Shown here: piece by piece, positions 57,242-64,000 of the stretch
Numbering within the stretch: position 1 is the stretch's first letter
Layout of the letters: every line of letters begins with the position of its first letter
Notes under the pieces: generated by a model
Databases searched by the model: none
The model's input: only the letters and a program-made list of their open reading frames with translations
What the model was told of the DNA's origin: nothing
Position numbers and translations under genes: made by a program
Assembly (NCBI GenBank): GCA_938743325.2
Contig: OW568869.1
Location: forward strand, 186,001-250,000
Reading direction: 5' to 3'
From: Pycnococcus provasolii
Taxonomy: Eukaryota; Chlorophyta; Pseudoscourfieldiophyceae; Pseudoscourfieldiales; Pycnococcaceae
Length of the DNA: 64,000 nucleotides

Positions 57242-57275
57242 CTAACCCTAACCAACAGGAGAAACCCTAACCCAA
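57242..57275. repeat. CCCTAA motifs in a divergent promoter
   Basis: CTAACCCTAACC and AAACCCTAACCC, about 95 bases from the RCC1-protein ATG and 155 bases before the ATG at 57428. The rest of the 280-base gap has no coding signal. Confidence 0.65.
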
Positions 57276-57427
57276 CGGGACCCCCGAATTTCCTGGCAGC
57301 CTGGGGGAAGTTTTCCCGCCTTGCCCCCCTCCCTTGCCCCCTTGCCCTTTCCCTCGAGAGGTCCATTTCTGCGTTTGTGCGTTTTGCGGCCGGCCCTTTA
57401 TTTTTTAATAATACGCGTGAGTGAGTG

Positions 57428-59926
57428 ATGCCGTCGTCCTCGTCATCTCTCACTTGTCACGCCGCCGTTTCTATATCTCGTCTTAAGAATAAGACGTCGT
57501 CTTCTCCTGATTCCTATTCTGGTCAGTCTGGGTACTTGGACATGGACTTCAAGAGGAGTCCTCCAGATATTCTGGAGCCTGAAGAGTTGGAGGAGTTTCT
57601 TACAATACGTGAGGCGGGATGGGTCCACTCAACTTGTGGAAACAAATCCAGCAAAATTACACCAGCACAAGCAAAGGCGCGTTCGAGGATTGAGTCCCTG
57701 TCCGTGCTCAAGAAAAATAACGCGACGCGAAGATCGCTCACCAAAGAAAAAAGTCACAAGGCAAAGACGAATGCAGAGGTGGTGCCGACGGCGCTAAAAG
57801 TCAAAGGCGACACGCTCGCGGTGATGGGAGCCGCGGTCGCGCAGACAGCGGCGGCGGCGACGACGACGACGACGAAGTCTGAGCACACAACCAAGCAGCT
57901 GGAAGACCCGCAGACGCCATCACCACCGCCGCTCGTGTCGCTTTCGGAGCGTCTCGCAAGATTCCGAAAAGAGCCACCACTCAGTCCTACCAGGCGAGAG
58001 CAAAAGCATACGGCAAGTGATAAACAAGCGAACGCGCAGCAGCAGCAGCAGCAGCAGCAAGCGCTGGCCACGACGATGGTAGCAGAGGAAGATTCCATCA
58101 CGACGTCAACGTCGACGACGACTCACCACTCTGCTCGTGCTGCAGCCTTTCCACCTAATGACGCGTACGCTTCGTACCGCGCAGCGGCGGATGCGCGTGC
58201 CGCGAGCACGTCGAACGCTGAGCCGGCAGATTTCTGTGCCGAGGAGGCACTCATGCGCCTCGAGGCGCGCTTGGCTACACAGATGGCAGAGGTTGATGCA
58301 CGCGCGCGGGAAGCTCTCGAGCGAAGCACGCGTGTTCTGAACAGGCCGTCCGACGAGGCTGCATTTGGATGGACGGATGCACAACCGCAGTCACCACCGC
58401 GGTCCAGTATGTCGCCACTAAGGCTTGTGAAGTCCGCGAAGAAGGCGGCAAAGGAGAAGGAGGAGGAGGGCGACGACGACGACGAGGATCTGCTTGCAAG
58501 TTGGCGCCGACGACGGCGCGAGGAGCAAGAGATGCGAGCTAGTGGAGCAACATCGTCGTGGGAAGACCTGGAAGAGATGTTGGACGAAGATCATGCGGCG
58601 GCGTATGGATATGTGGAGGAACAGGAGGATGTCAACTTTGCGCTTCTGCGCTCTGTGCAGGAGCGCGTCTCGAAGGAAGCAGAAGAAGTGGCTCGACTGA
58701 TCAAGTCGTCGCGTGAAAGTGAAGAACTTGCCGAGACTCTCCTGGGTGCGGACGACGGTGTGCCACTACTGGCAGACGATGCCGATGAGAGTATAGCGTG
58801 GGAGGATGTGTGCGCGGAGGCGAGTGCTGTGCTTGCCGAACTTGATCGTTCGAGCGCAGAAGATCCATTTTCTGGTTTGCGCGAATCAACATCCATCTGT
58901 GACACTGCAGCGGAGGACGGCGAAGACGAAGTAGATGATAGCAAGGCTGATGCTGCTGTGCTTGCCGAACCTGATCGTTCGAGCGCAGAAGATCCATTTT
59001 CTGGTTTGCGCGAATCAACATCCATCTGTGACACTGCAGCGGAGGACGGCGAAGACGAAGTAGATGATAGCAAGGCTGATGCTGCTGTGCTTGCCGAACC
59101 TGATCGTTCGAGCGCAGAAGATCCATTTTCTGGTTTGCGCGAATCAACATCCATCTGTGACACTGCAGCGGAGGACGGCGAAGACGAAGTAGATGATAGC
59201 AAGGCTGATGCTGCTGTGCTTGCCGAACCTGATCGTTCGAGCGCAGAAGATCCATTTTCTGGTTTGCGCGAATCAACATCCATCTGTGACACTGCAGCGG
59301 AGGACGGCGAAGACGAAGTAGATGATAGCAAGGCTGATGCTGCTGAACCTGATGTGCTTGCGTCGCTTGTTGGGAATGCCGTGGACGACTTCTTCACTTC
59401 AGTTTCTGGGCGTGCTGGTCGCGGCAGCTTGGATCAATGGCTCCTGGCCGATCCGCCAGTGGTGAGCGCAGCACTTCCATCAGCATCCGACCCATCGCCC
59501 GCCGATGAGGCGTGGCGTGCGGCTGCACGTGCTCCCACGGAGGAGGAAATTGCCGCTCTCGAGCTTGCGGTGGCTGCAGCGTCGGCGGCGGAGGATGACG
59601 AGGAGGAGCGTCTTGCTCTTGGGGGCGACGGCGACGACGACCGCCTTCTCGTCGCTGCGCTCGGTGACGACGATGAGGAGGCCGCGCCTTTGCCCTCTGC
59701 GTCGCCCTGTCTTCCACCGCCAACTTCGCCGTCGTCACGGCCTCCGCCTCTACCTCCACCGCCAACTTCGCCGTACACGATCCCAGCGACGCTGTACGCG
59801 GGCATGCCGGACGACGTTCGTGGGAGTCTCGTTGGCGCTCCAGACGACGAGATTGTTCGCGCGCTGCAAGCTCGGATTCACTGGCTGCACGGCGAGCTTG
59901 CTGCGTTGAAGCAGGCCAAGTCATAG
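57428..59926 (+). CDS. Low-complexity acidic protein with 43-residue repeats, unknown
   Basis: 832 residues. No domain recognised. The N-terminal 80 residues (EELEEFLTIREAGWVHST, SKITPAQAKARSRIESL) look the most ordered and conserved. Then come Thr/Ala runs, a poly-Gln run (about 203-211), a charged coiled-coil-like region (260-440), and four 43-residue units (about 468-640) containing DRSSAEDPFSGLRE and DGEDEVDDSKAD. After a Pro-rich stretch (760-785) the last 45 residues form an ordered-looking tail (TLYAGMPDDVRGSLVG, ALQARIHWLHGELAALKQ). SPxR and TPSP sites suggest phosphorylation. It is probably a scaffold or nuclear protein; that is a guess from composition. Confidence 0.75.
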   Translation: MPSSSSSLTCHAAVSISRLKNKTSSSPDSYSGQSGYLDMDFKRSPPDILEPEELEEFLTIREAGWVHSTCGNKSSKITPAQAKARSRIESLSVLKKNNATRRSLTKEKSHKAKTNAEVVPTALKVKGDTLAVMGAAVAQTAAAATTTTTKSEHTTKQLEDPQTPSPPPLVSLSERLARFRKEPPLSPTRREQKHTASDKQANAQQQQQQQQALATTMVAEEDSITTSTSTTTHHSARAAAFPPNDAYASYRAAADARAASTSNAEPADFCAEEALMRLEARLATQMAEVDARAREALERSTRVLNRPSDEAAFGWTDAQPQSPPRSSMSPLRLVKSAKKAAKEKEEEGDDDDEDLLASWRRRRREEQEMRASGATSSWEDLEEMLDEDHAAAYGYVEEQEDVNFALLRSVQERVSKEAEEVARLIKSSRESEELAETLLGADDGVPLLADDADESIAWEDVCAEASAVLAELDRSSAEDPFSGLRESTSICDTAAEDGEDEVDDSKADAAVLAEPDRSSAEDPFSGLRESTSICDTAAEDGEDEVDDSKADAAVLAEPDRSSAEDPFSGLRESTSICDTAAEDGEDEVDDSKADAAVLAEPDRSSAEDPFSGLRESTSICDTAAEDGEDEVDDSKADAAEPDVLASLVGNAVDDFFTSVSGRAGRGSLDQWLLADPPVVSAALPSASDPSPADEAWRAAARAPTEEEIAALELAVAAASAAEDDEEERLALGGDGDDDRLLVAALGDDDEEAAPLPSASPCLPPPTSPSSRPPPLPPPPTSPYTIPATLYAGMPDDVRGSLVGAPDDEIVRALQARIHWLHGELAALKQAKS
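58832..59347. repeat. 129-bp coding tandem repeat, four copies
   Basis: Four copies with period 129 (starts 58832, 58961, 59090, 59219). Copies two to four appear identical and copy one differs at about one site (CTT for CCT). Identity at silent sites shows a very recent expansion, or assembly uncertainty about copy number. Confidence 0.92.
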
Positions 59927-60009
59927 TAAATAGTTCTATTATGAAGTGTAGTAAAGATTGTTATTAAAAAAGAAAGTCTCAGATTGAGCATTACACACGT
60001 TTAACGGTT

Positions 60010-60600
60010 CGTACCAAAGAGCGGCCCAAATATCGTCTGGCCGCCTTTTCGCCGCGTGCTCGGGGGTCTCCGTAGAGCCGAAACACAACCTCGCCAGGCT
60101 CGTACAAGTCTAAAGTCTTCGAGTTGGCGGATCAAGCCACTCATGTCGAGCATCGTCGAGTCGTGACGCCTGCCAATAATGACTGGTCCATCTGCCTCTT
60201 CATGACGATCAAGTCGCGTAAAACGTAAGGTCCGTAGACGTGGTCAACTCCGATCGGATCGATGTGGTACGAGTGCTGTGGGCCGTCGGCGGAAGGCTCA
60301 GGCAAACCTTCGGCGTAAAAATTAAGTTGTACGCGCGTTGGCAGGGACGAGCTTTAAACACACAGGGCAAAACCGAAACCCGTTGCGCGGCCCGCGTCTA
60401 TCTCGTCCTTCTTTTTCCCGTTCACACTCGCCACGGCGCCATGGTACTTGTAGTTGCTAAGTCCGCACCGGAAGTTGAGGACGAGGCGCTTTCCTCCACA
60501 CCGCAACTTGTGCACCGCGCGTAACGCTTCCCTCATCTTGTAGCGGTTGTACACGCGGCCACGCGGGCAAGCGGCGTGGTGAGGAAGGTGAGGGTGTAGT
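60010..60600 (-). pseudogene. Interrupted minus-strand coding relic, family not recognised
   Basis: Protein-like segments on the minus strand (YKMREALRAVHKLRCGGKR, LNFRCGLSNYKYHGAVASV, ADGPQHSYHIDPIGVDHVYG, GEVVFRLYGDPRARG) are spread over interrupted frames without a start or a full domain. The gap 59927-60914 contains no other gene. A short shared string (HS-x-HIDPI) links it loosely to the relic at 42490-42880. Decayed gene, unmodelled exons and chance are all possible. Confidence 0.3.
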
Positions 60601-60914
60601 GGATCCGACGGCGGGCTAGCGTTTGTCAATAAACTGCAGCCGGCCACGTTTCGCCGCCGCGAGGCGCGAGCACGTGTGGTACTCTGAAAATGCAGTGCCG
60701 GAGCGGGATCCCCAAAGGGAAAACAGGGATGATAGCTCTACGAGGGATCCCCACTCCCCAGTGGAACGAACCCTTCTGGGAAGGGACAACGTCCGTACGG
60801 GTCGGGTCGGGTCCCCTCTTTTCCCGAGAGAGAGGCCGAAGATTCGCAATGTTAAAAAAGTCATTTTCCACCCTCGTTCTTTCTGCCTGCTTCCTGCTTC
60901 GTTTGTTGAATTGA

Positions 60915-62441
60915 ATGTCTGCGGCGCCATCTTCGCCAGTCATGCCGTCGTCGTCGTCATCCGCGGGCTCATCATCCTCGCGTCTTAATGCGGGAGAGGG
61001 TGGGGTTGGGAAAGATGCGTCGTCGTCGTCGTCGTCGTCATCCGCGCGGGGAGGGCCTGGTTTCAGCTCTCGTTCAGCGCGTGACGAGAGGTCCGCACGT
61101 GAGGCTGCTACTCAGCTCGGATCCGCGCTCGCACTCACGGTACCTGGTGGTGGCTCCGCGCTAGGTGCGGGAGAGAACTCTGTGGGAATGGGAGATGTCG
61201 CCTTTGATGACATCTTCTCGACGCGACGACCCAAAGACCTCACGGCGGGACTCTCGTCGGGACTGAAAAGTATAACGAAAGGCATCGCGGGAGGACTAGG
61301 AGGATTGGTAGCGGCGCCAGTCCTTGGCGCGAAGTCAGACGGTGCGCGCGGGTTCTTCGCCGGACTCGGAGCAGGACTCGCTTCAGCGGTGTGCCTGCCT
61401 GTACTTGGAGTGAGCATCGCCGCCGTGCAAATTGGAAGAGGAGCGTACAACACGCCCGAGGCTGTCACGGAGACGTTTCGAAGGAACAAGAGGTGGGACG
61501 CGGAGAGCAGGCAGTGGGTCGCGGATAACCTGAAACAGGATGTCAAGAACATCAACGCATTCCCGCACGACGACGACGACATCTTCGGCGCGCTAAAGGA
61601 AAGGCAGCGTGCGGCGGCTGGCGTGTCCGTGACGTGCAACGACAAGGACGTCAAGGATTCCAGCTTGTACGATACGCTCGGCGTCGAGCCGAACGCGACG
61701 CAAAGCGAACTGAAGAAGGCGTACTACAACCTCGCACGCAGTCTGCACCCCGACAAGAACCCGAATGACCCGGAGGCACACCAGCGCTTCCAAAGAATTG
61801 GCGAAGCTTATCAGATTCTAAGCAACCCGGAAACGCGCGATAAGTATGACAAGAGCGGAATGGATGCCGTCAGTGGAGAACAGGGTGACCAGCTGATGGA
61901 TCCAGGGCTGTTCTTCGGCATGCTCTTTGGCAGCGACCGATTTGACCACCTCGTCGGACGACTGCAGCTCGCGACGGTGTTTGCGTGCGGAGGCGACATT
62001 GACCGCGACTCGCTTAAGGAACTGCAGCGCCGCCGTGAAATTCGCCTTGCCGCGAACCTCGCCGGGCTTCTTGAGCGATACGTTGCAGGTGACGTCACCG
62101 GATTCGAGGAGGCGATGCGTGCCGAGGCTGACGAGCTGCGCAAGGCTAGCTTCGGTGCGACGCTGCTGCATGTGCTGGGAACGGTGTACTTTCTCGCAGG
62201 TTCTCGCTACGGAGGCACCATCTTCGAAGACGGGCTGAATGCCATGCGAGAGCGCGGGCACGTGGCGGCTCAGCAGGCACGTGCGGCCAGCAGCGCAATG
62301 TCGCTATTTAGCGCATACCGCAAGGCATCGAAGGATATTCCGAAGAAAAAGGGTGCTAGTGGCGAGGAGAGCGCGGGCGGCACCGCCGCCGACGGTGGTA
62401 CATCCACGAACACGGATCCGGCAGCAACAGCAGCCGCAGAT

Positions 62442-62477
<36 letters not shown>

Positions 62478-62924
62478 TCGAAGGACGACGAGGGAGATTC
62501 TGCTGAGGAGACTGCCGCCGCAGCAGCGGCAAATGCAGCCCTACCCGCCATCTTAGATACCCTTGTGCGTGTGAATGTGCTGGACGTGGAGCGTGCCGCG
62601 CGGCACGCATGCTCTCGCGTGCTTTACGATGGGGGCGTTCCGCGCGAAGTGCGTAAGGCTCGCGCGCACGGGCTTGTGATATTGGGCAACATCTTCAAGG
62701 CGGTAAAGGAGCTAGACGACGAGGAGGAACAGTCGGTTCAAAAGGGGCCGGATGGCGAAGACGCTGACGGCGACTGCCCACCTCCACCTCCTCCCGAAGG
62801 TGAAAGTGCGGCTGATCGCAAGGCAAGGCGTGCACGCCGCGCGGTTGAGCATGCCATGGTCGCCATGGTCGAAGAGCAGCTGGCGCGTCGCGATCGTGAG
62901 GAAGCAGCGGAAGAATCACACTAA
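60915..62924 (+). CDS. DnaJ (Hsp40) protein with DnaJ-X-type C-terminal domain
   Basis: 669 residues. J domain at about 249-315 (SSLYDTLGVEPNATQSELKK, then HPD in LHPDKNPND near 276-281), which stimulates Hsp70 ATPase. After it, DPGLFFGMLFGSDRFDHLVGRLQLA and KASFGATLLHVLGTVYFLAG (about 335-450) match the DnaJ-X domain of plant and fungal type III J proteins. Before the J domain, residues 118-200 are Gly-rich and hydrophobic (KGIAGGLGGLVAAPVLGAKS, AGLGAGLASAVCLPVLGVSIA). This resembles the glycine-rich amphipathic stretch found in some membrane-contact proteins and suggests membrane association. The N terminus is Ser-rich; the C-terminal region has an Asp-Ala hexanucleotide run (about 514-522). 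Location and client are unknown. Confidence 0.9.
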
Positions 62925-63100
62925 AATACCAAAAAATGATAGGTGTCGTGTTGAATCGTTGTAAAATGCTTTTGTTGTTGAAAACTTCATTTTAATCCGT
63001 TTACTTTTTACTTTTTTTCCATTCGCAAAAAAATTTCTCACCCCCATATTTCAGAAGCTCATCCATCCACAGTTAGTTTCTTTTCTTTTCTTTTGACAAT

Positions 63101-64000
63101 TTAGTCGATGAAAAGCGGCGCCATGACGAGCGTGATTGTCGCAAGCATCTTTATTAATACGTGCAGGCTAGGTCCGGCGGTATCCTTGCAAGGATCGCCC
63201 ACGGTGTCTCCCGTGACGGCAGCCTTGTGTGCCTCTGATCCCTTGCCACCGTGCGCCCCCTGCTCGATGTACTTCTTCGCGTTGTCCCACGCGCCACCAG
63301 CCGTGTTCAGGAAAAGCGCGAGGAGGATACCCGAAACTGTGGCAAACATGATCATGCCCGCCACGCACTGCACGCCGAGGTTCGGCTGACCCGTCATCTT
63401 GCCGATGTACTTGAAGACGACGCCAATGACGACAGGGCCGCATACCGCAAGGACTCCCGGCTTCACCATCTCCTTTATCGCGGACGCGGCGACGATGGAA
63501 ACGCACCGCGCGTAGTCCGGCTTCTCCTGGTACGACATGATGCCTGGCCTCTCGGCGAACTGCCGGCGCACTTCATTCACAACCTCCTGCGCGCTCCTGC
63601 CCACGGCGAGCATGCTCCACGCGGTGAACAGGTACACGAGCATAGATCCGAGCAATCCGGCGACGAACACCTCGGGTATGGCGATGTCGACAACTTCGAA
63701 TGGCTTTCCCGTAAAGCTCGATACCTCGTCCATGTACGCCGAAAAGAGCAGGAAGCTCGCCAGAGCCGCGCTTCCGATGGCAAATCCCTTGGTCGTCGCC
63801 TTGGTGGTGTTGCCGACGGCGTCGAGCAGGTCGGTGATGTCTCGAACGCTCTCAGGCTGCTGGCTCATCTCCACGATACCGCCAGCGTTGTCCGCAATGG
63901 GCCCGAACACGTCCATGGTCAGCACGTACGCCGCCGTGCTAAGCATGCCCATCGTCGCCACCGCAGTGCCAAATAGGCCCGCGCACGGCTTGCCCGTTTC
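63101..64000 (-). CDS. H+-translocating inorganic pyrophosphatase, type II, C-terminal part
   Basis: The frame enters from the right edge and ends at 63101 (about 299 residues visible). Membrane pyrophosphatase marks: DNAGGIVEMS with the conserved Asp-Asn, DLLDAVGNTTKATTKGFAIGSAALASFLLF (in parts), IMSYQEKPDYARCVSI, and near the end NTAGGAWDNAKKYIEQG and TGDTVGDPCKDTAGPS, the pyrophosphate-binding loop. The Lys in NTTKATTKG is the type II mark: plant AVP1 (type I, K+-dependent) has NTTAA and AVP2 (type II, K+-independent) has NTTKATTKG. AVP2-type pumps sit in the Golgi and related membranes. The N-terminal half is outside the window. It is convergent with the DnaJ gene. Confidence 0.95.
   Translation of the reverse strand, partial: ETGKPCAGLFGTAVATMGMLSTAAYVLTMDVFGPIADNAGGIVEMSQQPESVRDITDLLDAVGNTTKATTKGFAIGSAALASFLLFSAYMDEVSSFTGKPFEVVDIAIPEVFVAGLLGSMLVYLFTAWSMLAVGRSAQEVVNEVRRQFAERPGIMSYQEKPDYARCVSIVAASAIKEMVKPGVLAVCGPVVIGVVFKYIGKMTGQPNLGVQCVAGMIMFATVSGILLALFLNTAGGAWDNAKKYIEQGAHGGKGSEAHKAAVTGDTVGDPCKDTAGPSLHVLIKMLATITLVMAPLFID

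Overview
The window looks like nuclear DNA of a small, gene-dense, single-celled photosynthetic eukaryote, most likely a green alga of prasinophyte type. This is an inference from content: a thylakoid-lumen FKBP with a twin-arginine signal, a second lumenal protein, a plant SnRK2-type kinase, a plant-type DUF89 phosphatase and a K+-independent H+-pyrophosphatase lie beside spliceosomal, exosome, rRNA-acetylation and autophagy genes. Motility or axoneme genes may also be present (a repeat protein resembling sperm-tail PG-rich proteins and a tubulin-ligase-like protein). Most genes are single long reading frames. Two gene models contain convincing GT-AG introns: DNA polymerase kappa and a KDZ-transposase-like gene.

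Layout. 0-7 kb: edge of a Beclin/ATG6-like gene, lumenal FKBP, lumenal DUF4399-like protein, UCH deubiquitinase, GT29 glycosyltransferase, a LURP-one-like protein, a ciliary-type repeat protein. 7-10.5 kb: a repeat island of GATATC palindromes, a 41-bp minisatellite and a KDZ-like gene. 10.5-26 kb: DUF89 phosphatase, membrane-anchored TTL-like protein, NAT10/Kre33 RNA acetyltransferase, PRP28 helicase, TMEM53-like hydrolase, ABM-domain protein, Cas1-type O-acyltransferase, a helical protein. 26-30.4 kb: a second repeat island with two foldback structures, poly-C and poly-G tracts, two coiled-coil genes and a fossil retroelement fragment. 30.4-46.5 kb: NAD kinase, WD40-RING protein, a probable mitochondrial protein, a serine beta-lactamase-like hydrolase, fused transhydrogenase, a YidR/DUF3748 gene of bacterial type, a small membrane protein set close before exosome MTR3, and Pol kappa carrying an NZF finger. 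46.5-64 kb: a RAP protein with 38-residue repeats, an RCC1-EGF membrane protein, SnRK2-like kinase, GNAT, a five-unit RCC1 protein, an 832-residue low-complexity protein with 43-residue repeats, a DnaJ protein, and the end of an H+-PPase.

Gene order is strikingly regular. Strands alternate for most of the window, giving head-to-head and tail-to-tail pairs. Tail-to-tail stop codons are often only 11-60 bases apart, and many head-to-head gaps contain telomere-like CCCTAA/TTAGGG runs, sometimes degenerate. The arrangement suggests shared bidirectional promoters marked by telo-box-like repeats. I did not find one self-evident new multi-gene system. The strongest unusual signals are the telomere-like promoter repeats, the KDZ-like gene in its palindrome array, the bacterial YidR gene, the NZF finger on Pol kappa, and the paired foldback repeats.
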